A stretch of 64,000 nt of DNA, from positions 1,984,001 through 2,048,000 of the forward strand of contig NZ_QASA01000001.1 of assembly GCF_003340495.1 (NCBI RefSeq), given 5' to 3'. Positions 9,827 through 18,829 of the stretch are shown here, piece after piece. How positions within the stretch are numbered: position 1 is the first letter of the stretch; every line of letters starts with the position of its first letter. Under the pieces are notes generated by a model. That model saw only the letters and a program-made list of their open reading frames with translations, was not told where the DNA came from and searched no databases. Made by a program: the position numbers and the translations under genes. Origin of the DNA: Adhaeribacter pallidiroseus. Its GTDB lineage: Bacteria > Bacteroidota > Bacteroidia > Cytophagales > Hymenobacteraceae.

Positions 9827-10315
9827 TTATGATGGATCAATCAGGAACAAAGGTTGGTCGTACTCCACCGGAGAAGCATTTTCCACGAGTACTTTAACGA
9901 TTTTTCCACTATACTCGGCCTCAATTTCGTTAAATAATTTCATGGCCTCAATAATGCAGATCACATCCCCTTTGCTAATCTCATCGCCTACATTCACAAA
10001 AAATGCGGAATCCGGACTAGATGAGCGGTAAAAAGTGCCAATCATGGGGGATTTAAGGGTAATGTAGTTACTATCGGAACCAGTAGTCGATGCTGGGGTT
10101 GGAGCCGCAGTAACTGGTGCCGGAACAGGTGGGGTAGTAGCAGGTACGGGAGCAATGGGCGAAGCAGCTCGGGGCGGTTCGGGCACGTAGTGCACTTTCG
10201 GAGAATCCGGCTCCCGCTTCACCGAAATTTTAAATTCTTCGGTTTCAATATCTACTTTGTTTAAACCCGACTTTGCAATAAAGTCAATTAGTTCCTGAAG
10301 TTCTTTCGCTTTCAT
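9827..10315 (-). CDS. accB: Acetyl-CoA carboxylase, biotin carboxyl carrier protein AccB
   Basis: AccB carries the covalently bound biotin that shuttles CO2 between AccC and the carboxyltransferase. It has the usual three parts: an N-terminal helical segment, a Pro/Ala/Thr-rich flexible linker (about residues 40-80), and the C-terminal biotinyl domain with the [12 protein letters not shown] motif, whose Lys (about 127) is biotinylated. The ATG lies 3 bp after the efp stop codon, so the two genes are almost certainly co-transcribed. Confidence 0.96.
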   Translation of the reverse strand: MKAKELQELIDFIAKSGLNKVDIETEEFKISVKREPDSPKVHYVPEPPRAASPIAPVPATTPPVPAPVTAAPTPASTTGSDSNYITLKSPMIGTFYRSSSPDSAFFVNVGDEISKGDVICIIEAMKLFNEIEAEYSGKIVKVLVENASPVEYDQPLFLIDPS

Positions 10316-10318
10316 AGT

Positions 10319-10882
10319 TTATTTAACTCGTTCTGCATAGGTGTAAGTACGGGTATCTACCTTTATTAATTCATCCTGATTAATAAAGAGCGGAACCTGA
10401 ATAGTGGCACCGGTTTCTACAATGGCTGCTTTAGAAGCATTGGTGGCGGTATCGCCTTTGATGCCGGGTTCGGTGTAGGTAATCATCAATTCCACAAAAG
10501 GCGGAATTTCACAGGTTAGCGGCGTTTCCGTTTCGGCGTGGAACAGAATAGTTACCTCCTGGCCATCTTTTAACAAATCGGCAAAAGGAACCATTTTTTC
10601 TTCCAAAATCACCTGCTCAAAAGTATTGTTATCCATAAACGTATAACCCATATCGTCTTTGTACAAAAACTGATGCGGACGTTGTTCCACGCGAGCTGTA
10701 GTAACTTTTACACCGGCATTAAACGTGTTATCGATAACTTTACCGGTTTTAATGTTTTTTAATTTGGTGCGCACAAAAGCCGGACCTTTGCCCGGCTTTA
10801 CATGCTGAAATTCCGTGATAATGTATAAATCGCCGTTATACTCTAAGCACAAACCGTTTTTAAAATCAGCAGTAGTAGCCAT
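10319..10882 (-). CDS. efp: Translation elongation factor EF-P
   Basis: EF-P relieves ribosome stalling at consecutive prolines. The 187-residue protein has the three beta-barrel domains of the family, the [15 protein letters not shown] loop near the N-terminus whose tip lysine (about 32-34) is the usual modification site, and the family signature region around [20 protein letters not shown] start. It sits between fabH (100 bp upstream) and accB (3 bp downstream), an arrangement common in this phylum. Confidence 0.97.
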   Translation of the reverse strand: MATTADFKNGLCLEYNGDLYIITEFQHVKPGKGPAFVRTKLKNIKTGKVIDNTFNAGVKVTTARVEQRPHQFLYKDDMGYTFMDNNTFEQVILEEKMVPFADLLKDGQEVTILFHAETETPLTCEIPPFVELMITYTEPGIKGDTATNASKAAIVETGATIQVPLFINQDELIKVDTRTYTYAERVK

Positions 10883-10982
10883 TTTTTAATTATTATTAAA
10901 AACTTAGAAATCAATATTAGCTGTTGAAGCAGACTTCTAAAGTACGTTCAATTTAACAAATCTAATTTATTATTTTGGATTA

Positions 10983-11981
10983 TTATTGTGGGTCGTAGGC
11001 CCACTTCAGGTAAATAGAACCCCAGGTAAAACCACCGCCAAAAGCAGCCAGAATAATATTATCCCCTTTTCTTAGCTGGTTTTCGTAATCCCATAAGCAT
11101 AAAGGTAGCGTACCGCTGGTGGTATTGCCATACCGGTCAATGTTAATCATTACCTTGTCGCTGCCAATGTTCATGCGGCTGGAGGTAGCATCAATAATCC
11201 GCTTATTGGCTTGGTGCGGTACAAGCCAAGCTACGTCATCGCCGGTTAACTGATTGCGTTCCATTACTTCGGCGGCTACATCGGCCATGCCTTTTACGGC
11301 AAATTTAAAAACGGTAGTTCCTTCTTGGTAAGCGTAGTGCTCCTTGTTGGCTACCGTTTCGTGAGTAGCCGGTCGGCGGCTGCCACCCGCTTTCATGTGC
11401 AGGAAAGGGGCTCCGGAACCATCCGATTTTAAAACTTCGTCAATAATACCGAAACCTTCGGTATTTGGTTCCAGCATTACCGCACCACCACCATCGCCAA
11501 AAATAATACAAGTAGTCCGGTCTTCGTAATTAATGATAGAAGACATTTTATCGGCGCCGGCAATAATTACTTTTTTATACCGACCAGATTCAATGTATTT
11601 GGCGCCCGTTGAAAGGGCAAATAAAAAACCGGAGCAAGCCGCTTGTAAATCATAGCCAAAGGCGTTCACTAGGCCGGTTTCGTTCGCAACCAGGTTTGCG
11701 GTTGCCGGAAATACCATATCGGGGGTAGTAGTAGCAACAATAATTAACTCTACTTCTTCGGGGCTGGTGTTGGTTTTTTGAAGCAGGTCCCGCACGGCCT
11801 GATTCACAATATATGAAGTGCCTTCGCCTTCTTTTTTTAAAATTCTTCTTTCTTTAATACCGGTGCGGGTAACAATCCATTCATCGTTGGTCTCCACCAT
11901 GGTTTCCAGTTCCTGATTGGTGAGAATATAATCCGGTACGTAGCCGCTTACGCCTGTAATAGCAGCAGATATTTTACTCAT
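10983..11981 (-). CDS. fabH: 3-oxoacyl-ACP synthase III (beta-ketoacyl-ACP synthase FabH)
   Basis: FabH starts fatty-acid synthesis by condensing acetyl-CoA with malonyl-ACP. The catalytic triad is visible: Cys in [11 protein letters not shown] (about residue 115), His in VPHQANKRI (about 258) and Asn in GNTTSGTLP (about 288). The length of 332 is typical. ATG start, 29 bp after plsX, in the same leftward operon. Branched primers such as isovaleryl-CoA are likely substrates in Bacteroidota, but that is inference from the phylum. Confidence 0.97.
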   Translation of the reverse strand: MSKISAAITGVSGYVPDYILTNQELETMVETNDEWIVTRTGIKERRILKKEGEGTSYIVNQAVRDLLQKTNTSPEEVELIIVATTTPDMVFPATANLVANETGLVNAFGYDLQAACSGFLFALSTGAKYIESGRYKKVIIAGADKMSSIINYEDRTTCIIFGDGGGAVMLEPNTEGFGIIDEVLKSDGSGAPFLHMKAGGSRRPATHETVANKEHYAYQEGTTVFKFAVKGMADVAAEVMERNQLTGDDVAWLVPHQANKRIIDATSSRMNIGSDKVMINIDRYGNTTSGTLPLCLWDYENQLRKGDNIILAAFGGGFTWGSIYLKWAYDPQ

Positions 11982-12010
11982 AGTCCGATTTCTTGGTTCG
12001 TAGTGGGCAA

Positions 12011-12952
12011 TCAGCTACTGAATGTTTTTTGAATCTGCTCCGTAATACCGGATTTAGCCATTTGGTAGGCCAGATGCAACATATTACAAGTAGCAGTTGG
12101 GCTGGATACCCCGTGCCCGATAATGGCATTGCCATTAATACCCAGAATAGGGCTGCCGCCTACGGCTTCGTAATTAAACTTGTCGAAGTAGGGGTCAGCA
12201 ATATTTTTACTCAACAAAATATCGTAGATAGATTCGGATAACTTGAGAATGACGTTACCGATAAAGCCATCGCAGACGATAACATCGGCTTTGTCGTTGA
12301 ATAAATCGCGGCCTTCGATGTTACCAATAAAATTAAGACTTTGGTTATTTTTTAACAGCTGGTGCGCCGCCTGTAGATTTACGGTGCCTTTGCCTTCTTC
12401 TTCCCCGAGGTTCATTAAACCTACTTTGGGGTTAGCAATGCCTAAAACATTAACGGCGTAAATAGAACCCAGTTCCCCAAACTGTTCGAGTACTTCGGGT
12501 TTACATTCGGCATTTGCGCCTACATCCAAGAAAATACCGGTACTACCATTTACTTTGGGCACAAAGCCCACAATAGCGGGTCTTAAAACTCCCTCTACGG
12601 CCTTTACACTGAACATAGCACCCACCAGCATGGCTCCGGTATTACCGGCGCTACAAAAAGCATCAATTTCTTTTAACTTTAGTAATTGATAGCCTTTGGA
12701 TATACTTGAATCTGGTTTTTGCGTGAGCGCCTTGGTGGGATGCTCGCCCATTTGGATTACCTGACTCGCCGCAACGATGGAAATCCGGGAAGAAGTAGAA
12801 CCATGTTTTTGCAAACACTCCCGCACTACTTCTTCCTGACCAATTAAAACTATTTCGGCATCTTCCGGCAAATCCTGGGAAGCCAAAATTGCTCCCTGAA
12901 CAATAGCGTCCGGAGCAAAATCACCGCCCATAGCGTCGAGGGCTATTCTCAT
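12011..12952 (-). CDS. plsX: Phosphate acyltransferase PlsX
   Basis: PlsX converts acyl-ACP to acyl-phosphate, the donor for PlsY in phospholipid synthesis. The N-terminal [18 protein letters not shown], the central [13 protein letters not shown] and [11 protein letters not shown] segments and the C-terminal [14 protein letters not shown]-like region all match the family, and the 313-residue length is normal. The ATG lies 4 bp after the rpmF stop, giving the classic rpmF-plsX-fabH order. Confidence 0.97.
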   Translation of the reverse strand: MRIALDAMGGDFAPDAIVQGAILASQDLPEDAEIVLIGQEEVVRECLQKHGSTSSRISIVAASQVIQMGEHPTKALTQKPDSSISKGYQLLKLKEIDAFCSAGNTGAMLVGAMFSVKAVEGVLRPAIVGFVPKVNGSTGIFLDVGANAECKPEVLEQFGELGSIYAVNVLGIANPKVGLMNLGEEEGKGTVNLQAAHQLLKNNQSLNFIGNIEGRDLFNDKADVIVCDGFIGNVILKLSESIYDILLSKNIADPYFDKFNYEAVGGSPILGINGNAIIGHGVSSPTATCNMLHLAYQMAKSGITEQIQKTFSS

Positions 12953-12956
12953 AAGG

Positions 12957-13142
12957 TTAGGCTGCTACTTCTTTCTCGATAGCTTGCTTACCCCGGTAAA
13001 ACCCACACTCCGAACATACCCGGTGATACAATACCGGTGAACCGCAGTTAGAGCATTCCATGTGCGTGCTGGGCGTTAATTTATAATGCGTTCTTCTCTT
13101 ATCTCTTCTGGTTTTCGAAATCTTTCGTTTTGGATGTGCCAT
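12957..13142 (-). CDS. rpmF: 50S ribosomal protein L32
   Basis: This 61-residue basic protein begins [20 protein letters not shown] and carries the zinc-ribbon cysteines CSNCGSP and CSECGFY, so it is the zinc-binding (C+) form of L32. It is translated with DUF177 upstream and plsX downstream. Confidence 0.98.
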   Translation of the reverse strand: MAHPKRKISKTRRDKRRTHYKLTPSTHMECSNCGSPVLYHRVCSECGFYRGKQAIEKEVAA

Positions 13143-13185
13143 TTTTTAATTTACTGTACTGGTTATTTAAATTATTTATAAAATA

Positions 13186-13728
13186 TTACTTTAATTTTTT
13201 TAAAACATCCCAACGCGGGTCACCGGCTTCATCATCGTCCGAACCATCTTCGCTATCGGCGGCGTTTCCGTTGCTCGAATAAATAAGAATGTTTTCGGCA
13301 TCCGGGTCTTCATCTACTTCGTAGAAACGCGGATGTAATTTTTTTATGGGAATCGCTAAACCCACGTAGTCGAACAAATGCTGGGCAATGTTGATGGATT
13401 GGGTACCCGGTAGTATTTGCCATACATTATCGTCGAGCTCGGTTTCTACTGCACCATATCTTACCAGCAATAATTCGTCTATTTCTACTGGGTAATCAAA
13501 TTCATCTAAACTACGATCGCAGGTAACATTTACCGAGCCCGTAATTTTAAATTCAAATTGCAGCAGCAAATCGGTTTTATCTAAAATTACATGGGCCTGC
13601 AACTGCCCCCCATTTACCAGCGTTTGATCGAATAAAGCAAAGAAAGCATTATCCAGAACAAAATCGTACGTGTGAACCTTATTGCTAAGGGTGGCAATCT
13701 GAATGTCAAACTCGTTTATCTTTCTCAC
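13186..13728 (-). CDS. DUF177/YceD family protein, probable 23S rRNA accumulation factor
   Basis: YceD-family proteins lie just upstream of rpmF in most bacteria and are linked to 23S rRNA processing or accumulation. The protein has the characteristic NVTCDRSLDEFDYPVE segment (about residues 99-114) and an acidic C-terminus. I chose GTG at 13728 (VRKINEFDIQ), because the family begins close to this point. A TTG at 13755 would add nine residues. Ordered before rpmF with a 43-bp gap and part of the lipid/ribosome operon. Confidence 0.85.
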   Translation of the reverse strand: MRKINEFDIQIATLSNKVHTYDFVLDNAFFALFDQTLVNGGQLQAHVILDKTDLLLQFEFKITGSVNVTCDRSLDEFDYPVEIDELLLVRYGAVETELDDNVWQILPGTQSINIAQHLFDYVGLAIPIKKLHPRFYEVDEDPDAENILIYSSNGNAADSEDGSDDDEAGDPRWDVLKKLK

Positions 13729-13808
13729 GTCTGCCCGTTTTTTTGCAAAGCGCAAAATTAGTAATTTAATCTTTAATTAAAAAAATTAAAATAGGTTACC
13801 CACTTCTT

Positions 13809-14813
13809 CTACGGGGTACTTCTTTTCCGGATAATATCAATAGCCAAAAATAATGCTTCGCGGAAAGAACTTTCCTGGGCTTTGTTGGCGCCCGCGATAT
13901 TATACGCTGTGCCGTGATCGGGGGAGGTGCGCACTATGGGTAGACCAGCGGTATAATTGACGCCGTTCTCGAAGGCTAAAGTTTTAAAAGGAATAAGTCC
14001 CTGGTCGTGGTACATGGCCAAGGTGGCATCAACCTGCTGGTATTGGCGGGTGCCAAAAAAACCATCGGCCGGAAAAGGTCCGAAAAGTAAATGTCCGTTT
14101 TCTTTTAAAGACCGGATAGCCGGGAGAATAATTTCTTGTTCTTCGGTTCCCAACAAACCGTTTTCGCCGGCGTGCGGATTTAAGCCGAGTACCGCAATGC
14201 GGGGTTTCTGAATGCCAAAATCTTTTTGTAGCGTGTGCAGCAATATGGTTAATTTCTGCACTAACAGCTCCGTCGTAATTTTATTTGCTACCTCTTTTAC
14301 AGGAATATGGCCGGTAACAGTTGCTACCCGTAAATTGCCACTTACCAGAAACATTAAGCTTTCCGGGGCTTCGAAGTAAGAAGTAAAAAATTCGGTATGG
14401 CCCGGAAATTTAAATTCTTCGGACTGGATGTTGTCTTTATCAATCGGGGCGGTTACAATGCCATCGATATTGCCGGCTTTTAAATCGGCACTGGCCGCCT
14501 GGAGGGATTGTAAAGCCGCCCGGCCGGATTGCGGCGTGGGATTGCCCAAGTTTAATTCTAAATCTTCTTCCCAGCAATTAAGTACATTTATGCGCTTACT
14601 GTCGTGTTCGGCAATTTGCCGGATTTGTTGGAAGGAAAAATTTTCTACGTGCAATAGTTTCCGGGTTTTGTTAATTAACGAACCAGAGCCGTATATAATA
14701 GGAGTGCAAAAATTTAAAATGCGGTTATCGGCCAGCGTTTTTATGATTACTTCCGGCCCAATGCCATTATAATCGCCCAGGGTAATGCCTAATTTTATTT
14801 TTGGTTTATCCAT
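13809..14813 (-). CDS. pdxA: 4-hydroxythreonine-4-phosphate dehydrogenase PdxA
   Basis: PdxA oxidises 4-phosphohydroxy-L-threonine in pyridoxal-phosphate synthesis. Typical motifs are the N-terminal GITLGDYNGIGPEV, the metal-binding PGHTEFF (about residue 136), HAGENGL and HDQGLIPFKTL (about 262-272), and the C-terminal SPDHGTAYNIAG. Length 334, ATG start. It is the first gene of the leftward series ending in accC, with 53 bp before DUF177, so co-transcription is likely. Confidence 0.96.
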   Translation of the reverse strand: MDKPKIKLGITLGDYNGIGPEVIIKTLADNRILNFCTPIIYGSGSLINKTRKLLHVENFSFQQIRQIAEHDSKRINVLNCWEEDLELNLGNPTPQSGRAALQSLQAASADLKAGNIDGIVTAPIDKDNIQSEEFKFPGHTEFFTSYFEAPESLMFLVSGNLRVATVTGHIPVKEVANKITTELLVQKLTILLHTLQKDFGIQKPRIAVLGLNPHAGENGLLGTEEQEIILPAIRSLKENGHLLFGPFPADGFFGTRQYQQVDATLAMYHDQGLIPFKTLAFENGVNYTAGLPIVRTSPDHGTAYNIAGANKAQESSFREALFLAIDIIRKRSTP

Positions 14814-14856
14814 AGATAGAGGTAAATGCCCGTTTGTACGTCGGTAAGATAGAGAC

Positions 14857-14893
14857 TTGTTCGTTTTTAGTTATTCGGTGTTCGACAGATAAG
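14857..14893 (+). repeat. Dispersed short repeat, copy 1 (pdxA side of pepA)
   Basis: A 37-bp sequence starting TTGTTCGTT and ending GATAAG. It aligns without gaps to the copy at 16515-16551 on the other side of pepA, sharing the TTGTTCGTTnnTAGTTnTT head and the TTCGA-n-GATAAG tail. Confidence 0.55.
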
Positions 14894-14916
14894 CTCATGT
14901 TAATGAAGGTAAGTAA

Positions 14917-14936
14917 TTGTTCGTTATTAGTTATTT
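14917..14936 (+). repeat. Dispersed short repeat, copy 2 (head only)
   Basis: This 20-bp stretch repeats the TTGTTCGTTnTTAGTTATT head of the flanking repeat, just before the end of pepA. The tail is missing or diverged. Confidence 0.45.
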
Positions 14937-14956
14937 GAACAACCAATAAAGAATCA

Positions 14957-16399
14957 CTACTGTGCTTTTTTAACTTGATCCGTCAGGAATTGGTAGATGA
15001 GCCGAACGGTAGAGCCAGTCGCATTCTTGCCCCGGTAATTATCCGGTGCGGTAAGAAAGGCGGTTCCGGCAATGTCCAGGTGAATCCAGGGAAAGGCGGT
15101 AAAATGTTCGAGAAACTTACCGGCCGTAATGGCGCCGGCCTCCGGGCCACCTAAGTTTTTCAAATCCGCAATGTCGGATTTCAGGTGCTCGGCGTATTCT
15201 TCCCACAAGGGAAATTCTACGAGGCGTTCGTAGGTGTTTTCGCCGGTTTTTTTAAATTTTTCCCTAATTTCTTCCGGTGCATTGCTCATCATTACAATTC
15301 CTTCCCGCCCAATAGCCCGAGCCGCGGCACCGGTTAAAGTAGCCATGTCTATTACTAATTGCGGATCGTATTTTTTGGCAAAATGTAAAGCATCGGCTAA
15401 TATCAAGCGGCCTTCGGCATCGGTATTTAACACTTCTACGGTAGTGCCGCTGTACATGGTAATAACATCGCCGGGGGCAAAAGCGCGTCCGCCAGGGCGG
15501 TTATCGGTAGCCGGAATTAAACCAATTACATGCAGGGGAATTTGGTTTTTGGCCAAAGCATAGAAAATGCCGATAACTCCTGCCGCTCCGGCCATATCGC
15601 ACTTCATCATGTCCATGGAGTTGGGCGTGGGTTTCAGACTTAAGCCGCCGGTATCGTACACGACGCCTTTGCCCACCAAAAGATAAGGCTTGCTGTTCTG
15701 CGCATTTTCGGGCTTATATTCCAGAATGGAAAAAGTCGGCGGATCAAGGCTGCCTTGGTTCACCGCTAATAAACCGCCCATCTTTAAAGCCTGAATTTTT
15801 AAAAAATCCAGTACTTCCGTCTGAAAACCGGCGTGTTCACCTACGGCCACAATGGTTTCGGCAAATTGTTCCGCAGATTGGTAATTGGCCGGCTCATTCA
15901 CTAAATCGCGGGTCAGGTAAACACCCAACAGCAAGTTGTTCTGTTCGGTAACTTCGGTTTCTGCAATGGCCGCATCTGTTATTATAATATTTTTTAAAAA
16001 AAAGGCGGCACTCTTGTCGGTTTTATATTTATCAAACTGGTAATTGCTCAGAAACAAGCCTTCGGCGAGATATAAAGAAGCTTTGGAATCGGTTACATCG
16101 CGGAGGTAAATATCCGCTACTTTATCGGTTTGCAGCAGCTTTTGCAAGTTAAATCCCGCTTTACGTAATTCTTCGTGATAGGCATAGAATGCTGGTTTGG
16201 GAGTAATGATAACCACGTAAATACGATAGATATACCGGTTTATAACAACTAACTGGTTTTTGTTTTCGATTTGTGCTGCCAGGTATTTTTGTTCTTCCGG
16301 AGAAAATTCAGCGCCGGGCACCTCTGCCGTGGCGTTCACGATATACACCAGATTTTCATCTTTCGGTAAATGGCTATCGTATTTGAGTTGTGTAGGCAT
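14957..16399 (-). CDS. M17 family leucyl aminopeptidase
   Basis: This is a cytosolic zinc/manganese aminopeptidase that removes N-terminal residues from peptides and takes part in protein turnover. The C-terminal catalytic domain shows GKGVVYDTGGLSLKP (about 244-258), MKCDMAGAAG and the family signature NTDAEGRLILADAL (about 326-339). The metal-binding Lys, Asp and Glu residues are present. Length 480, ATG start. Monocistronic; flanked on both sides by copies of a short TTGTTCGTT repeat. An in-frame A7 run at 15247-15253 shows that long A runs in this sequence are not always miscounted. Confidence 0.94.
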   Translation of the reverse strand: MPTQLKYDSHLPKDENLVYIVNATAEVPGAEFSPEEQKYLAAQIENKNQLVVINRYIYRIYVVIITPKPAFYAYHEELRKAGFNLQKLLQTDKVADIYLRDVTDSKASLYLAEGLFLSNYQFDKYKTDKSAAFFLKNIIITDAAIAETEVTEQNNLLLGVYLTRDLVNEPANYQSAEQFAETIVAVGEHAGFQTEVLDFLKIQALKMGGLLAVNQGSLDPPTFSILEYKPENAQNSKPYLLVGKGVVYDTGGLSLKPTPNSMDMMKCDMAGAAGVIGIFYALAKNQIPLHVIGLIPATDNRPGGRAFAPGDVITMYSGTTVEVLNTDAEGRLILADALHFAKKYDPQLVIDMATLTGAAARAIGREGIVMMSNAPEEIREKFKKTGENTYERLVEFPLWEEYAEHLKSDIADLKNLGGPEAGAITAGKFLEHFTAFPWIHLDIAGTAFLTAPDNYRGKNATGSTVRLIYQFLTDQVKKAQ

Positions 16400-16514
16400 A
16401 GTTCTATCGTATCTTTGGCGCGCAATATACTAAAAGTTTAAAAGTTTACGGGGAATGTGCGAAGGCGGTCGTGCACGAATTCTTTTAAAAGGCTGCCCAT
16501 TAACTAATAAGTAG

Positions 16515-16551
16515 TTGTTCGTTAATAGTTGTTGGTTGTTCGATTGATAAG
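16515..16551 (+). repeat. Dispersed short repeat, copy 3 (rsmA side of pepA)
   Basis: A 37-bp copy of the TTGTTCGTT...GATAAG repeat in the spacer between the divergent pepA and rsmA. It has the same length and orientation as copy 1 at 14857-14893. Confidence 0.55.
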
Positions 16552-16597
16552 ATGCTAATAGGCAATAGTTTATTCTAAATGATGTATTTAATTAAAT

Positions 16598-17428
16598 TTG
16601 TCCGAGTACTTATCTCGTATAAAGCAAATTGCTGATTTAACTCCTGTGAAAAAAGTAAATCCTAAAAAGCACCTCGGCCAACACTTTCTGACCGACGAAA
16701 CCATTGCGGCCCGCATTGTAGACCAACTGCAATTACCCCGGGGTGTGCACCAGGTACTCGAAATTGGCCCCGGTATGGGTGTACTGACTAATTACCTGGT
16801 GCAACGTACCGCGTTTACAACCACGCTGATTGATATTGACCGGGAATCCATTGCTTATTTAAAGCAACACTACTCGGAGTTAACAGTCCGGATTATAGAA
16901 GCTGATTTTTTAAAAATAAACCTGGAAAATCTGTTTACGGGCGTTTTTTCCATTATTGGTAACTTTCCTTATAACATTTCCAGCCAGATTTTTTTTAAAG
17001 TTTTGGAAAATCGCCAGCGGGTAGTAGAGGTGGTGTGTATGCTGCAAAAAGAAGTGGCCGAACGTATTGCCGCCGGCCCAGGTTCGAAAGTTTACGGCAT
17101 TTTAAGTGTGTTGCTGCAAGCCTTTTACACCATTAAATACCAGTTTACGGTGGGCCGCGAGGTATTTGATCCGCCACCGCAGGTTTTATCCGGGGTAATT
17201 ACTTTGGTCCGGAACGAGGTAGTGCATTTGCCATGTAACGAGAAAAAGTTTTTTGAAGTCGTAAAGCTGAGTTTCGGCACGCGCCGGAAAACCTTGCGCA
17301 ATTGTTTGCGTCCCTATAACTTACCCGAAGTTATTACGGGGCAGCCTATTTTTAATAAAAGGGCTGAGCAACTAGCGGTAGCTGATTTTGTTTATTTAAC
17401 GCAATTGGTAGAGGCCAATGCTTCCTGA
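16598..17428 (+). CDS. rsmA: 16S rRNA (adenine1518/1519-N6) dimethyltransferase RsmA/KsgA
   Basis: RsmA dimethylates two adenines in helix 45 of 16S rRNA during 30S maturation. Motifs are KKHLGQHFLTD, the SAM-binding VLEIGPGMGVLT (about 53-64), and the catalytic NFPYNISSQI (about 122-131). No ATG is usable: TTG at 16598 gives 276 residues, while GTG at 16646 (VKKVNPKKHLGQHFL) would give 260 and fits the usual N-terminus better. The stop lies 3 bp before mgtE, so the two form an operon. Confidence 0.95.
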   Translation: MSEYLSRIKQIADLTPVKKVNPKKHLGQHFLTDETIAARIVDQLQLPRGVHQVLEIGPGMGVLTNYLVQRTAFTTTLIDIDRESIAYLKQHYSELTVRIIEADFLKINLENLFTGVFSIIGNFPYNISSQIFFKVLENRQRVVEVVCMLQKEVAERIAAGPGSKVYGILSVLLQAFYTIKYQFTVGREVFDPPPQVLSGVITLVRNEVVHLPCNEKKFFEVVKLSFGTRRKTLRNCLRPYNLPEVITGQPIFNKRAEQLAVADFVYLTQLVEANAS

Positions 17429-17431
17429 GGT

Positions 17432-18796
17432 ATGCCGCTGGAAATAACCAAAGCTTTTGTTGAAGAAATTGAAGCGGCCATCGCGCAAAACGATGCGGCG
17501 CTGGTATTAGCTAATCTGGAAGATTTATATCCGGCTGATATTACAACGGTGCTGTACGAGTTGAATGCCCAGCAATCCAAGTACGTACTGGATTTGTTGG
17601 AACCCGAAGTTGGGTCGGAAATTTTGAGCAGCCTGGATGCCGAAATCCGGAATAATTTTTTAAAAAATTTCACCAGCGAAGAAATTGCCCGGTACGTTAA
17701 CCTTATGGAATCGGACGATGCGGTAGACGTATTAAACGAGCAAAAGGTACAGGTTCGGGAAGAAGTAATATCCCTGCTCGACAACGAGGAAAAAGCCGCC
17801 GACATTATTGATTTGCTGCATTACGAAGAAGACAGCGCCGGCGGCTTAATGGCCAAAGAACTCATTAAAGTAAACATAAACTGGCGGGTAGGGCAGTGCA
17901 TCGACGAAATCAGAAGACAGGCAGAAACTGTAGAGCAAGTTTATGGCGTGTACGTGGTGGATGATAAAGATAAATTACTGGGCCGGCTCGGTCTGAAAAC
18001 CTTGATTCTAGCCAGTGATCATACGCCCATTGACCAACTGTTCGATCCGGATGTGATTCGTATTGAATCGTACAAAAAAGACACGGACGTGGTAGAGATT
18101 ATGCAGAAGTATAATCTTGATTCCATTCCGGTGGTAGATGCTCAAAACAAACTGCTCGGCCGCATTACCATCGACGATGTGCTGGATGTAATTCAGGAAC
18201 AAGCCGAAACTACCCGCCAGTTAATGACCGGTATTACCGAAAACATTGAAGAAGACGACAGCATTTTGCGTTTGTCGCGGGCCCGTTTGCCTTGGCTGCT
18301 CATTGCCATGATTGGCGGTTTAATGGGAGCCCGGTTAATAAAAGTATTTGAAGCGGAGATTTCGCTAATACCCGCTATGGCTATGTTTACGCCCCTGATT
18401 ACCGCCACCGGCGGCAACGTAGGCATTCAATCGTCGTCTTTAATAATTCAAACGCTGGCGCATAATTCTTTAATTCAGGATAATTTTTCCCGGCGCTTGT
18501 TAAAAGTTCTTCTGGTGGCTTTAATCAATGCCTGCGTAATTTCGGGTTTGGTGCTAAGCTTTAACGTAATACTGGAAGAAGACCTGCGGTTAGCGGTGGT
18601 GGTTTCGGTAGCTTTGTTTAGCGTAGTAGTACTGTCATCGATAATGGGCACCGTTACTCCCATGCTGCTGGATAAAATGGGTATTAACCCGGCCGTAGCA
18701 GCCGGACCTTTTATTACCACCGCTAACGACTTGCTGGGGCTGGCCGTTTATTTTCTGGTAGCCCATCTTTTATTATTAGACTTCTTTCAAAAGTAA
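17432..18796 (+). CDS. mgtE: Magnesium transporter MgtE, 3' end replaced by IS sequence
   Basis: MgtE is a homodimeric Mg2+ channel gated by cytosolic Mg2+. The layout is normal: an N-terminal helical superhelical domain (about 1-130), two CBS domains (about 135-260), and five membrane helices (about 285-450) including the pore segment FTPLITATGGNVGIQSS and GPFITTANDLLGLAVYF. The product is 454 residues as read. The final five residues (DFFQK) and the stop codon lie within the left inverted repeat of the downstream IS. Joining the sequence across the element, with one ATT removed, gives a stop directly after the last Leu, so the ancestral protein had 449 residues. Function is probably kept because all membrane helices remain. 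Confidence 0.95.
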   Translation: MPLEITKAFVEEIEAAIAQNDAALVLANLEDLYPADITTVLYELNAQQSKYVLDLLEPEVGSEILSSLDAEIRNNFLKNFTSEEIARYVNLMESDDAVDVLNEQKVQVREEVISLLDNEEKAADIIDLLHYEEDSAGGLMAKELIKVNINWRVGQCIDEIRRQAETVEQVYGVYVVDDKDKLLGRLGLKTLILASDHTPIDQLFDPDVIRIESYKKDTDVVEIMQKYNLDSIPVVDAQNKLLGRITIDDVLDVIQEQAETTRQLMTGITENIEEDDSILRLSRARLPWLLIAMIGGLMGARLIKVFEAEISLIPAMAMFTPLITATGGNVGIQSSSLIIQTLAHNSLIQDNFSRRLLKVLLVALINACVISGLVLSFNVILEEDLRLAVVVSVALFSVVVLSSIMGTVTPMLLDKMGINPAVAAGPFITTANDLLGLAVYFLVAHLLLLDFFQK

Positions 18797-18802
18797 TTAG
18801 AT
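18778..18802 (+). repeat. Left terminal inverted repeat of the IS
   Basis: 25 bp matching the right end with one mismatch. It overlaps the last codons and stop codon (TAA at 18794) of mgtE. Confidence 0.92.
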
Positions 18803-18829
18803 ATTAAGTAAATAGCAGAACTTTGCGGT

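Noticed and set aside
15247-15261. Possible frame break at the A7 run in pepA
   Set aside because: The reading frame continues through the run as EKFKKTGENTYER, as expected, so there is no break.
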